Part shown: piece after piece, positions 1 through 11,370 of the stretch
Numbering within the stretch: the stretch's first letter is position 1
Layout: each line of letters starts with the position of its first letter
Assembly: GCA_964017045.1 (NCBI GenBank)
Contig: OZ024806.1
Location: 25,841,503-25,905,502 of the forward strand
Source: Omphiscola glabra
Taxonomy: Eukaryota > Mollusca > Gastropoda > Lymnaeidae
Length of the DNA stretch: 64,000 nucleotides
Reading direction: 5' to 3'
Translations under genes and position numbers: made by a program
Notes under the pieces: model-generated
Told to the model about the DNA's origin: nothing
Seen by the model: only the letters and a program-made list of their open reading frames with translations
Databases searched by the model: none

Positions 1-2
1 TG

Positions 3-74
3 AAGGATATTGATTTTGATCAAGTCATTGATAGGTTTGTAGCTGGAAGACCAGGAAAGGGAAATTTTGAATAA
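3..74 (+). CDS. Possible 3' end of an upstream coding sequence (partial)
   Basis: A reading frame open from the window edge runs for 23 codons to TAA at 72-74 and ends in ...FVAGRPGKGNFE. It could be the last exon of an upstream gene or the tail of a transposon protein. The stretch is too short for a family assignment and chance is a real alternative. No further coding sequence follows before the glycosyltransferase copy at 924. Confidence 0.2.
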   Translation, partial: KDIDFDQVIDRFVAGRPGKGNFE

Positions 75-205
75 AGTAAATTTAGTAAAAAAACTTAACG
101 TTGTTACAGTTCTTAAATACATCTATTTCCCGATCTTTAATGAATTTATTTTTGTTCGGTGGACTTATTTTATCAAGAAGAAATTCATAGAGAATGTCAG
201 GGTAG

Positions 206-345
206 GGAGTGACACCATGAGTTTACCGCACCGGGTAACATCACGAGTTTACCGAACCGGGTGACTCCATGAGTTTACCGCACCGGGTGACACCATGAGT
301 TTACCGCACCGGCTGACACCATGAGTTTACTGCACCGGGTGACAC
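206..345. repeat. 26-bp minisatellite (about 5 units)
   Basis: About five units of a 26-bp motif built around GACACCATGAGTTTACCGC, with a few substitutions. The 295 bases after it (346-640) hold no feature I can support. Confidence 0.85.
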
Positions 346-639
346 CAACCCTAGCTACTCAACTCTTGACTATGCCATTTATGAGCGAGATAATGATAAA
401 TCAAAATGTATGTCACAAATGAATGATTTTTTAATAAACCTGGGGTTCCCAATTAAAAAATAATTGAAACGAAAATAATGATATAAATATTACTATTTCC
501 TTAGTTGTAATTTGTTTTCCACAAAACTATTTACCATTCCCATTGCCTTATTGAAATTTCATTTTTGGAAATATTGGACAAGTAAGTCATTATGCAGCTG
601 TGAACAGTATTAGCGGACGATTTGTTATAAGGTGACAGC

Positions 640-795
640 AAGACGTCGAGCAGTAAGAAACCATATGACGTCTCGTGTAAGAAACCATATGACGTCTCAT
701 GCAAGAAACCATAGGACGTCTCATGCAAGAAACCATATGACGTCTCATGTAAGAAACCATAGGACGTCTCATGTAAGAAACCAAGGACGTCCGGA
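640..795. repeat. 24-bp minisatellite (about 6 units)
   Basis: Units of AAGAAACCATATGACGTCTC plus four bases. Degenerate relatives reappear in intron 1 at 2070-2125 and 2245-2425. Similarity to the second gene copy starts right after this array, at about 795, so it marks the left edge of the duplicated block. Confidence 0.85.
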
Positions 796-923
796 AGCGT
801 GGTCTGTCTTCAATGCATCGTGAAATATTTTAATTGGGTTTCTGTCTGCTAGTCTTATCCCTTTACAACAGACAAAACACAATCCAATTTATTATCAATC
901 ATAATCGAAATTTTAAAAATATA

Positions 924-1464
924 ATGCTGCCGAGTTTTCTGGCATCCAGACGTTAGGCGTACTTCCTGTTTATTATGGCAACCATTGTTGTCGTCATCCT
1001 GCTCAACCTCATCAGATTCACTAACCTCGTCTACATAGAACACACTCGTGACTTCAGAGTGCGCAGTATTCACGGGTCGAGTAACGAACTCCAAGGAAAT
1101 TTACAACGTGGTGCATCACCTCTAAAACCAAAAGATGACGTAAATTGGACAAGTGCTGAACACTTCAATACTTCCTTCTATTCTGTCAGGAATCAGCATC
1201 TAGCTTCAAGTGAGGAGTTCATGGAAATAAAAAAATATGCTGTTCTCCGTCGTATTAATCTAAGTGGTTTTGATGTGAAAACAACAAAGTTTGGTGAAAT
1301 GAATGCCATTTTAAAAGAAATAAAGGATACGATGAAGACTACGAAGAGTTAAGGTGAACAGAACAAAACTAAGCAAATGACGAATCCGAAAGAAGTAAGT
1401 GAAGCTAAACCAAAAATCAACACCGATGACGCAACATCCTGTTGGAATACGTCACAGTTTTTAG
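924..1464 (+). pseudogene. B4GALT-like: Copy A exon 1 (anchor and stem), two nonsense codons
   Basis: Aligns to copy B exon 1 (38486-39038). The ATG at 924 is kept, but codon 11 is TAG (954-956) where copy B has AAT. The hydrophobic anchor ([17 protein letters not shown]) follows in frame, and a second methionine at 975 could restart. TAA at 1350-1352 replaces TTA of copy B. The frame then stays open to the exon end (...CWNTSQFL), where the phase-1 donor G|GTAGGC is retained. The exon is 541 bp against 553 bp in copy B. Confidence 0.88.
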
Positions 1465-3440
1465 GTAGGCTTTACAAATTGCTTGTGTTTTAGTTACCGC
1501 GATGTTTGTGATACGTAGCAGTGGTGTATATATAATGGTGTTCATGTGAACAATATTATTTGTAAATTTATAACGTGCATGAAAATTGCGCCCTTCGATA
1601 TGTAGAAAAAAGTGCCACCCGGCTGGACCAGTAAAATAAAAATTTAGCGCCCCCTTTATTTGTTAACTGCATGGGAATGTATCGTTCAATTCATCATTAA
1701 AGTCGTATCTAAAAATAATTTTTAGCGCCACCCCGATGTCGGTGCCTGTGTGAGTGGCCACTCCCCCCCCCCCCCCGTTCTCATGTCCCTGCATACAATT
1801 AGTGCCTTAGAGTGAATTATAAGAGCCCCTAAGACAGGAGAATTAAAACCCATATTTTTTCCGCGCGCGTCCGAATTCCATTTCAAAAAACATTGACCGC
1901 AACTCCATACGCAGATGAAATGATATTACGACAGCTCTCATTTCATTGCTACACGTTTCAATCTCCTTTTTCAGATTTGTTTTCTTGTCTTAAACATTTC
2001 TGGGTCTTCCAGGACCTCACATGGGTGGATATGCAGGAACTCCTGCTTAAGATCCCATGCCCGAAGACGTCAACTAGAATCAACCATATGACGTCGCATT
2101 TAAGAAACCAAGGACGTCTCTTATAAGAAACGCTAAGACGCAGTTTTAAAAAAAAAGGCTTTTCGCCACTTGTAGCACGTTCTCTTTATATATGGAGAGG
2201 GTGGCGTTTTTTTCGGCCTGCTGCAGAGTTATTTTGTTTGGCCCGCCCCGATAAGAAACCCTAAGACGTCTCCTATAAGAAACCCTAAGACGTCACCTAT
2301 ATAACCCACTAGAAAGTCTCCAATGGTAAACCCTAAAACGGCACATTTAAGAAACCCTAAAGAATTTCGCATAAGAAACCCTTTGACGTCTTCTGTCAGA
2401 AACTCTATGACGTCTACTCTCAGAACCGACAGGGCTGTCAACATGAAACCCTCTGTAACCCCATTATTCACAATAGTCTATTGTGCAATTCAATTAAATC
2501 CTCCCACACATGCACATTCGTGCATAAATTCCATATACACCTGCCATGCAAGCTGGAATGTTTATTTGTTGTTTCATAGACACACACAATAAAACTGTAG
2601 TGACTGATCATACGAGCACGGTAAACTAAAAAAGGGATTATTCGTTTCGTTTATAGCTTGATTTTCGACGCTGTTTATGTTTTTCTGTTGTTTGTTCGCT
2701 GACGAAGGCTTCCTTCCGACACGTTCCTTTTTCAGGTTTTCCCATACTTTGTTTTACTATCTTCTTTCCCAAAACATGTCTTTGACCCACACCCCTGACC
2801 ATTTTTCATACTAATCTCACACCACATAACAATATTTTACTAAGTCAAGAACACTCTCATTTTTTTCTTTACAAAGTCTCGCTCACCTTATAAACGTAAG
2901 AATGCATTTTAAATGAACTAAAATATATTTCTAATCTTTGTATTAAATAAAAAATTTCGACTAATTAAATAAACTGAAATGTTAATGAAAATAGAAACCA
3001 CCAAATTTAGGTCATAACTTAAACGTCCATTGCTACTTATTTATTAAATCACGCCCCCCCCCTTTTTTTGCACTGCCAACTGACACCCCAGGTTATGAAA
3101 ACCTGCTGTACAATTTGATGATGTAGAATTTGACGATGTCGAATATGACGCTTCCGATCGTTTTTTAAAAAACAGTCTCCTGAAAAAAAATGTAGCTTTG
3201 TGAACAAACACATTATAAAATATATTCCATACACACACTTCATACGGTATGATTTTAACTTGTTATGCGTATAGTTTTCATTGTGTAGTGATTTTAAACA
3301 TTGCTGAAATTTTCCATAATGTATTTTTTTTTGTATGATGAGGTGGACACCGCCCCCCAAAAGGTGAACTGTTAAGAAGAAAAAAAAGCAGCAAATTTAA
3401 TAAAACATTTTTCACCCGAGCTTGCTGCAATGTGAACTGT
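1465..3440. other. Copy A intron 1, left part, with exon 2 deleted
   Basis: No gene seen. Contains a run of C at about 1767, degenerate 24-bp-type repeats (2070-2125, 2245-2425), a Penelope/ribozyme-like tail motif (2697-2760) and intron sequence matching copy B around 39750-40090 and 40580-40870. The exon 2 region of copy B should lie near 3130-3180 and is missing. Confidence 0.7.
2697..2760 (+). repeat. Dispersed repeat end with hammerhead-like motif
   Basis: GCTGACGAAGGCTTCC followed by CCGACACGTTC and a tail ending ACTTTGTTTTACTA. A near-identical segment is at 20086-20163. The pattern resembles terminal sequences of Penelope-like retroelements that carry hammerhead ribozyme cores, but the expected GAAAC core reads GACAC in both copies, so an active ribozyme is unlikely. 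The repeat relation is seen directly; the element assignment is tentative. Confidence 0.4.
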
Positions 3441-3452
3441 TTTAAAGGGTTC

Positions 3453-4406
3453 ATAATACCTCTCATATGTGGAACCTCTCATAACGAGCACCTCTCATAA
3501 CGAGTAATTCGCATAACGTGCAAAAAGAAATGTGAAGAAGTTGCTCCCTTAACGAGCGACATTTCGCATAACAAGTTAAGCAGAAAGGGGAAGTCACTTT
3601 GGAAAGATCATTTTCCCATCGTTGCTTGTCTCAAGATGATTGACAAGGCTTGGGAAGGAGTTACCCAGAGGACCCTGCTTGGAAATTTTCTTTGGCCAGA
3701 GAATGTTGTTGAATGTGATTTTGAAACAGTACCTGTGCTGTCTACAGTTAACGAGATTGTGTCATTGGCCAATAGCATGGGACTCGAGGTGGACAACAAC
3801 GATATTGAAGAGCTTGTGAAAGAGCACAGTCAAGAGTTGACCTCCGAAGAGCTTATGGAGTTGCATCGTGTTTCACAGCAAGAAATTAGGGAGGAGAGCT
3901 CATTAATGGAGGAGGAAGTAGCAGAGCAACAATCTTCTAGCGCAATAAGAGAAATGCTGAAAGCATGGGAAACTGTTGCATCGTACATTGAGAAGCATCA
4001 CCCTAATAAGGAGGTGGCTATTCGTGCTACACATTTAATCAATAATAATGCAGTGGCACATTTTCGTCAAATTTTGAAGCGTCGGCAAAAAAAAAACAAA
4101 TGTCTTTAGACAGTTTTCTAGTTAAAAAGGATTAATTATTTGTCATAATTTCATATTTTTATTTACTTTTTTTGTTTCAAATCTAAATTGTATTCCAAGT
4201 TGTTACACTCCTTAACAATTCATAAGTAATTTTATTTTAATAAATGTTTATACAATTTTTTGAAAAATTAGTATTTTTTCAGCATGGAGCGCATTATTGT
4301 ATTTTACATTGATTTGTATGGGAGAAAGTGTTTCCTATAACGAGTGTTTCGCTTAACGAGTAAGATTCTGGAACGAATTATGCTCGTTATGTGAGGTTCT
4401 ACTGTA
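3453..4406 (+). mobile_element. Tigger/pogo-type DNA transposon remnant
   Basis: The right terminal repeat ends at 4401-4404 (AACCTCACATAACGAG when read inward on the minus strand) and is flanked by TA. The left end repeats CCTCTCATAACGAG at 3466-3500. Between them lies the C-terminal part of a transposase. Copy B's intron lacks this insertion: flanks around 3440 and 4410 align to contiguous sequence near 40870-40900. The element therefore most likely arrived after the duplication. It is internally deleted and lacks the N-terminal DNA-binding half. Confidence 0.82.
3600..4125 (+). pseudogene. Tigger/pogo (jerky-type) transposase, C-terminal fragment
   Basis: The frame reads LWKDHFPIVACLKMIDKAWEGV and continues about 160 residues to ...HFRQILKRRQKK. 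This matches the family's C-terminal region (AW..V followed by acidic LxxExLxEL helices). The open frame ends at 4107-4109. The usual TSLDSFLVKK-like tail continues in another frame after a run of A at 4088-4096, so a poly-A slip has occurred. The catalytic DDE core is mostly missing. Not expected to be functional. Confidence 0.78.
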
Positions 4407-4642
4407 CTTAACAATTTGAGACACCCCGCATTATGAATCATAATTCAAGCTTAACATAGAGAGTAAAAAGGAAAGTAAATAGTATTGTCTATAGTCTATT
4501 TAAATACTGTTAAAACATTTGCAAGCAAGATTTATATTAAAATATTATTAAAAAAGTACCAAAAAAATCCAATTTGTGTTCACAATGAAATGTAAACACA
4601 CTTTTATGTATCAATGGTTGCCAGCTTTTCTATACGCGACAG

Positions 4643-4833
4643 GGTCCGTCCGGTAAATTCAACAAAGGGCTCTTGTTCAACGCTGGCTACCTGGAGGCCC
4701 TAAAGATGGACACCTACGACTGCTTTATACTGCATGACGTGGACATGGTGCCGGTGGATGACAGAGATATCTACAGGTGTGACCCCGAGGGACCCCTACA
4801 TTTCTCAGCATCAGTCGATAAATTTGGTTACAA
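4643..4833 (+). pseudogene. B4GALT-like: Copy A exon 3 (DVD motif exon), intact
   Basis: 191 bp, preceded by CGCGACAG and followed by GTAATG, exactly as in copy B. Only 4 of 191 bases differ from copy B (hand count), giving V-to-G and N-to-D changes and two silent changes. It contains [12 protein letters not shown] with the metal-binding DVD. The adjacent upstream intron sequence is also almost identical to copy B, which suggests a recent conversion tract rather than selection. Confidence 0.85.
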
Positions 4834-4974
4834 GTAATGGACTTTTCTTCTTTTATTACTTTTAGTCAGGACACATAACTGAGATTAAGTGTACTTGGGA
4901 CTAGCTCCCCTTTTTTAATTTTTAGGGGAGAAAAGTAACAATAACAAAATAAACTGCCAACTAGCGTGGCTGTT

Positions 4975-5335
4975 GAGGTAGTTTAACAATGAGGTAGCGT
5001 AAAGTTAAGGTAGCGTAACGTTAAGGTAGCGTAACGCTAAGGTAGCGTAACGTTGAGGTAGCGTAACGTTGAGGTAGCGTAATGTTAAGGTAGCGTAACG
5101 TTAAGGTAGCGTAACGTTGAGGTAGCGTAACGTTAAGGTAGCGTAACGTTAAGGTAGCGTAACGTTAAGGTAGCGTAACGTTGAGGTAGCGTAACGTTGA
5201 CGTAGCGTAACGTTGAGGTAGCGTAACGTTGAGGTAGCGTAACGTTAAGGTAGCGTAACGTTAAGGTAGCGTAACGTTAAGGTAGCGTAACGTTGAGGTA
5301 GCGTAACGTTGAGGTAGCTTAACGTTGATGGTGTA
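4975..5335. repeat. 16-bp minisatellite (about 22 units)
   Basis: Tandem GGTAGCGTAACGTTRA in intron 3 of copy A. The orthologous spot in copy B (41455-41500) has only about two imperfect units, so the array expanded in copy A or collapsed in copy B. Confidence 0.92.
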
Positions 5336-6746
5336 GTGAAATGATCTGGAAAAGCTATTTTAGAATGTTGTGCTACGGTACAAACTAAAGTTTTACTGCC
5401 GTTAAACCACAGACCAACACAAAAGTTGAGCAATGCCGCAGAAAGACCTATACATCCGTGGAACACTTCTTCTTTTCTTTTTGTGTGGATGTAGTCGCAC
5501 ATTGCTGGCCATTTAGCTCTTAAAAGAAGGGCGTAGTTCTGATATACTGAAATTTTTTCTCGCATTATGGGTTTAACAAATTGTAAATAATTATTCTCTA
5601 CATATTATGTCATTTAAAAATTTGTATCCAAATTGTTTTTCTGTTTGTAAAAAACAACATTCTAAATTATAGCCCCAAGTCGATGAATGGATTTGTTCAA
5701 ATGCCCATTTTAACAACTGAACCTGTGACGTCATTGTAATGTTCACGAAACGACACAACGTGCTCGTCTACGTCAGCCTACACAGCGTTAGTCTCATCTG
5801 TGTATGTGCTAGTATTGTGTTATTCTCTTCTAATCTCACTGCGTGTATTTATCCATTGAAACCCTCGTGGCTCACAGTGTCCCTTGTGCAAATACTAATT
5901 TAAATTTGTGAGTTCTCCGTGATGTAAGGCAGCGGATCGACTTTTGAGAATCACTGAAGTAAGGTACACTACCACCACAAACTGTACCACAAAAATATCC
6001 CCCGAAAACAACCACCCTCCCCGTACACAATCCACTCATCAACAGGACACCACTTCATAGACGTAGCTATAATATTTTGCGCCCGGGGACGAACAATAAA
6101 ATTAGAAGACTCCGTTCAATCCCATTTGCTATTACATTGAATGAATAAAAAAAAACAATTAACCATTAAATAAAGCTTTGTTTTTTAAAGAATCAACTTT
6201 ATAAAGAGTTTAGTACATGACCCACTCAGTCACTGTCGTAGACTGGTATAGTACATGACCCACTCAGTCACTGCCGTAGACTGGTATTGTACATGACCCA
6301 CTCAGTCACTGCCGTAGACTGGTATAGTACATGACCCACTCAGTCACTGCCGTAGACTGGTTTACATAGTCTACAAAAGATTTATTTTTCTTTGATATCA
6401 GTGTCGCCAACTAGTCAATTACGCAATAAAAATATGTTTTTCCCAATGTTTCTCTTTCAACACTAAGAAGAGCCAGATCGCTGAGACGATCCTGTCCCAT
6501 GGACGCACGCATACGCGACAAAATAAGTTGGTTATCAGATGATACGTCTACTGAGCCGCTGCACCTATATTGTGACCGATTTATTATCTTTGTTTACTTA
6601 TTATAATATAACGTTGTAAGCTTCCTTTTGGCGCCCCTGTACCTTGGCGCCCGGGAACATATGTACCCCTGTACCCCACTCACCACGTCTCTGCTACACA
6701 TCCATCCATCCGAAATGACCAACACGTTTCTTGTTTTCCCTAACAG
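5336..6746. other. Copy A intron 3, right part; includes a 38-bp array
   Basis: Four units of a 38-bp tandem repeat (GTACATGACCCACTCAGTC core) at 6211-6362. The remainder aligns in pieces with copy B 41500-41760 and 44800-44935. No gene, tRNA or other element recognised. Confidence 0.65.
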
Positions 6747-6869
6747 TACCAAGTACCGAGGTCTATTTGGGGGCGTGGTCGGATTTACACGTGACCAGTT
6801 TAGAAGAATCAACGGCGCTTCCAACATGTACTTTGGCTGGGGTGCCGAGGATGATGATCTGAGGGACAG
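6747..6869 (+). pseudogene. B4GALT-like: Copy A exon 4 (GWGAEDDD exon), intact
   Basis: 123 bp with phase-2 ends matching copy B exon 4; 4 of 123 bases differ. It encodes [14 protein letters not shown] followed by the GWGAEDDD donor/catalytic motif. The acceptor is TAACAG. The donor is GTCAGT instead of the GTGAGT of copy B. The 3' end of the exon is the first unit of the tandem repeat that continues into the intron. Confidence 0.85.
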
Positions 6870-7215
6870 GTCAGTGTTATAAGGGAGAGTGTGTATGTTA
6901 GGGACTGGAGGTCAATGATGATGATCTGAGGGATAGGTGAGTGTTATAAAGGTGAATGTGTATGTTAGGGACTGGAGGTCGATGATGATCTGAGGTACAG
7001 GTGAGTGTTATAAGGGTGAATGTGTATGTTAGGGACTGAAGGTCGATGTTGATCTGAGGGACAGGTGAGTGTTATAAGAGTGAATATGTATGTAAGGGAC
7101 TGGAGGTCGATGATGATCTGAGGGACAGGTGAGTGTTATAAGGGTGAATGTGTATGTTAGGGACTGAAGGTCAAGGATGATGAATGATCCGAGGGACAGG
7201 CGAGGGCTATATAGG
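6849..7215. repeat. About 62-bp minisatellite seeded from exon 4's 3' end and splice donor
   Basis: Each unit repeats the last coding bases of exon 4 (GATGATCTGAGGGACAG) with its donor and about 45 bp of intron. About six units are present here, and three at 45040-45200 in copy B. Downstream units keep GTGAGT donors, so each is a decoy splice site. Confidence 0.88.
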
Positions 7216-7489
7216 AGAGGGTGCTGAAATATTTTAGGCGGGGGGTGGGAAGGTTAGGGAATTTTACACCATGTATATATGAACCTAATTAATTTCTTTA
7301 ATCTGTTTTGACAACTACCTGGTAAAGAATTTTTTAGAACTAATAATTTACTAATTTAGTCAAAATGTAAGGATCTCATGTTGTTTTGGAGCCAGGGTAT
7401 TTGTAGGGGAGGTTGTGGTAATTAATGAGGAAAGGTAGGTTGGAAAGGGGACATAGTTAGTTATGAGTATGTAAGGTTTAAAGAGAGAC

Positions 7490-7700
7490 TGCTTAAGGTT
7501 AGGATGTAAAGAGGAACTATTTGCTGGTAGGATGTAAAGAGGGACTATTTGCTGGTAGGATGTAAAGAAGGACTATTTGCTGGTAGGATGTAAAGAGGGA
7601 CTATTTGCTGGTAGGATGTAAAGAGGGACTATTTGCTGGTAGGATGTAAAGAGGGACTCTTTACGGTTAGGATGTAAAGACAGACTGTTTGCGGGTAGAA
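7490..7700. repeat. 28-bp minisatellite (about 7 units)
   Basis: Units built on AGGATGTAAAGAGGGACTAT. A diverged counterpart lies at 45235-45450 in copy B. The following stretch to 8245 is intron sequence with a G-run near 7776 and no recognised feature. Confidence 0.88.
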
Positions 7701-8244
7701 TGTGTAATGGATACATCAAACTTTGAAGAGTGGTTGAGAGTAGGAATGGATGAGAGTTTGTGGCAATTTGGGTTGGGGGGGGGGGGGGGGAGAGGAGAAA
7801 ACAATGAAATATTTAGGACTTTCAGGATCTAGACTTTTTTTGTTCTTTCTATAATTGTGTTTACCTTTTTCCATCTACTTTAGCGTGCCTTCGCACATCC
7901 CCTCCAAAACTATAAAAATATATGAAAATAAAATTAATTAATAAAACAATGATAAAATGTAATTAAAAAAACAGATAATAATATCACAAGAAGGGTAAGT
8001 TTGCCAGTGTTAAAATAGCACACAATGCTATATCCCATCACCCCCACCCCCCAACACTCACACACCGGTAGTTTATTTTAACCAAATCCTTAAGTTAACA
8101 TCCTTTCAGTGAAGTTGAAATTTATGAAAGAAAAATGTACGCATGCAGTACAAAATATGTGCGCCTGCTTTAGTACACAGACTAGGTCCTCAAAACGTTG
8201 TCATTGTGATATCCGACTGAAATATTTTGAACTTACTATGAAGA

Positions 8245-8640
8245 AAGATTGTATGCAATGCAAGGAAAAATTGTATGCAATGCAAGTAAAAATTGTATGC
8301 AATGCAAGTAAAAATTGTATGCAATGCAAGGAAAAATTGTATGCAATGCAAAGAAAAATTGTATGCAATGCAAGGAAAAATTGTACGCAATGCAAGGAAA
8401 AATTGTATGCAATGCAAGGAAAAGTTGTATGCAATGCATGGGTAAATTGTATGCACTGCAAGGAAAAATTGGATGCAATGCATGGGTAAATTGTATGCAC
8501 TGCAAGGAAAAATTGGATGCTATGCATGGATAAATTGTATGCAATGCAAGGAAAAATTGTATGCTATGCATGGATAAATTGTATGCTATGCAAGGAAACA
8601 TTGTATGCAATGCATGGAAAATTGTATACAATGCAAGGTC
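8245..8640. repeat. 22-bp minisatellite (about 18 units)
   Basis: Units of GCAATGCAAGGAAAAATTGT plus two bases. Because 22 is not a multiple of 3 and the unit lacks stops in several frames, it creates long spurious open frames on both strands. Copy B has essentially a single ancestral unit (GCAATGTAAGGTCAGAGATA near 47490), so the array grew in copy A. Confidence 0.92.
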
Positions 8641-8904
8641 AGAGATAGACAACAAAACGTCAATCGCTCTACGAGGGGAATAACAATTTTCTTGTAAAAT
8701 AAGGAAATAAACATTTCACTTTCATCCATTAACTCATCGAGCCTTGATGGAACAAGTTGTACTGAATAGCATCGGTGGTAACTCAAAGATAAACTCAGCA
8801 ATTTAGATACATCCTGGCTGTTGTGTCGATCATTTCCATAATCATCTTCTAATTGTGTATCTTTGTGTCCCTTTTCCTCCTGCTTCACACCAACCGACCG
8901 ACAG

Positions 8905-9010
8905 GACTGCCAGCAAGAACTACAACGTCATGAGGAAAACCCCCAAACATTGGAGTGTACGACATGATCAGACATGGACGCCAAACGGGATGGGAGATCA
9001 ATAAAGACAG
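8905..9010 (+). pseudogene. B4GALT-like: Copy A exon 5, one-base frameshift
   Basis: 106 bp against 105 bp in copy B. The run GGAAAACCCCC (8934-8944) has one more A than copy B. Before it the frame reads TASKNYNVMRK; after it the family sequence [20 protein letters not shown] is found only in the +1 frame. Read without correction the frame ends at TAA 9002-9004. Acceptor and donor AG|GTGACC are retained. Confidence 0.88.
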
Positions 9011-9107
9011 GTGACCTGTGTGTCAAAACATGTGTGATGTATAGAAAGACGTGATCGATATATGCAATCACACGTCCTGTGTATCAAAATTTGGGCAATG
9101 GTTGTCC

Positions 9108-9345
9108 AAACCAGTGTCCTGTGTGTCCAAATACGTGTCCTGTGTGTCCAAATACGTGTCCTGTGTGTCCAAATACGTGTCGTGTGTGTCCAAATACGTG
9201 CCATGTGTGTCCAAATGCGTGTCCTGTGTGTCCAAATACGTGTCCTGTGAGTCCAAATACGTGTCCTGTGTGTCCAATTACGTGTCATGTGAGTCCAAAT
9301 ACGTGTCCTGTGTGTCCAAATACGTGTCCTGTGTACAAACACGTT
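9108..9345. repeat. 21-bp minisatellite next to exon 5 donor (about 11 units)
   Basis: Units of TGTCCTGTGTGTCCAAATAC plus G in copy A intron 5. Copy B has a loose, diverged version at 47880-48110. Its 7-codon period leaves all frames open and generates artefactual proteins. Confidence 0.9.
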
Positions 9346-10942
9346 TAGAGCGTGTGCGTTTGTTTATTTGTTAATCACAAAAATCATTTCGATTATTAAA
9401 AAAAACAAATTGTTCTCGAATCAAATTAATTAAGCCTAACAGCCAATTTTAGATTATTCCACTTACATTTCGGGAAATGAGAAATTAATGGGATAATTTA
9501 GTTTTTAAGCCATTTTTATAACATATTTCAGCAAACTAACTTAATCATAAGCCAGTGACAGTTTATATCCCATAATATTTAGAGGACAGATAAACTAAGA
9601 AATAATCCTCGCTTAAATGGATTTCAACCTCAGGAGACGCCATCTTGCAGGTAGTGGGGAAGGGAGTATGGTTGATAAGGGGAAAGTACTCCACTACGTT
9701 AAGGAAAAGTTTAATGACGATGACTGAAACATGAAAGCCGTTTCCTGTCATCGAATACAAATACCGGAACATAAAATGGGAAATACAGAGACGTTTTGAA
9801 AAAAAATAAGTTGTTGACCCACTTCTCGTTCTTATCTCACGCCCAAGTTTTGCTGATAACTTAATCACTTAATCTGACACAATTTTAGCAGCTTACTTAA
9901 AATATTGTAGGAGGGCTAAGTCACTTTTATGTTGTACTAAACATTTTCGAACATAAGGGGTGCAAATAGTAAAACCGCCCCGCTGGGCCTTTCTTTCGGG
10001 GGCGTGGGGTGATGAGGGAGCGGTTGGGGGCGGTTATTCATATATATTTTTAAATTAATATTTAAAATAAAAAATATTTGGATTTTCTTTCGGGAAATGT
10101 TTTAACGTATTTTGGAGGTTGTTTTAGCATCTGTGAATCCTGTCGTAAATTCTTGTTATTTTGTCTCCTGGTTTTCTTGTGTTCAAATCTACGAAGAGTC
10201 AAATTTTTTTAAAATCGTGCTTAACGTGTTTGTTATCACTCATGGGCAGGAGTAAATAACGGATTTAGAATAATATTTACATTTGTTAAAACTTCAATGC
10301 CATTAATTATTGTTATTATCAGGATTTTTATTTTATATTTTTAAGATTGGGCCATGGGGTAGGAGAGGGCCAGAAAGTTAGGACTAAGCCCTGGGGTCCA
10401 CCATTGGTACTAGACATAAGTCTAGTCAATATTGTACTAGACCTTAGACAAGTGCTGTGGAACAAGTGCTGTCGAACCGTTTCGATATATTTTATTTTAC
10501 TTTTTAGAAAATTATTCACGTTATTAATACGTCTTAAATTATGCATAAATAATCATATATCCAATAGCATTTATCGGGTGATAAAGAATATAAGTAAAGC
10601 GAATAAAAGCGGTCGCAATATTTTTATGATACATTTGGGCTTTGAATTGTTCTTTATTGCTTCTCAATTTTAGGTAGTTCAGTGGCACATGGCCTCTTTA
10701 GATTTCCTAAATGCTGACCTGTCAAGACGTAACATTTCTGAACCTAATGTTAGTCTTTACAAAAACAATAGATTCACTTCCGTATGTGCTTCCAAAGACA
10801 CGGTCAATTTTTGGTTTGTGAAAATTTATGAGATGAAACATGACGTCACCCAGAATTCATTTGACCACGAATTCTTAGATTCGTTAATTTAAAAGAAAAC
10901 ATTTTTTAAAGTTTTAAAATTTAAAAAAAAAGTTTCTAAATT
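9346..10942. other. Copy A intron 5, left part, no gene seen
   Basis: Aligns to copy B 48120-49140 as far as the ACTAGACMTAAGTCTRGT segment near 10410. After about 10460 the sequence is specific to copy A. No protein family, tRNA or transposon recognised. Confidence 0.55.
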
Positions 10943-11370
10943 GAAGAATCGTTCCTACGAGCTCTCACAATTCATTCCTGACTGAATTGTTCCTACGAGC
11001 TCTCACAATTCCTTCCTGACTGAATCGTTTCCACGAGCTCTCACAATTCCTTCCTGACTGAATCGTTCCTAGGAGCTCTTATAATTCCTTCCTGACCTAA
11101 TCGTTCCTACGATCTCTCACAATTCCTTCCTGACTGAATCATTCCTACGAGCTCTCACAATTCCTTCCTGACTGATTCGTTCTACGAGCTCTCACAATTA
11201 CTTCCTGACTGAATCGTTCCTACGAGCTCTCACAATTCCTTCCTGACTGAATCGTTCCTACGAGCTCTCACAATTCCTTCCTGACTAAATCGTTCCTACG
11301 AGCTCTCACAATTCCTTCCTGACTGAATCGTTCCTACGAGCTCTCACAATTCCTTCCTGACTGAATTACA
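10943..11370. repeat. 38-bp minisatellite (about 11 units)
   Basis: Units containing CCTACGAGCTCTCACAATTC and TTCCTGACTGAATCG. Present only in copy A, within the 2.4-kb stretch absent from copy B. Confidence 0.92.

Noticed and set aside
8109..8655. Cys- and Met-rich or Ile/Phe-rich repeat proteins on both strands
   Set aside because: Frames through the 22-bp array; several overlapping frames are open at once and copy B has no equivalent.
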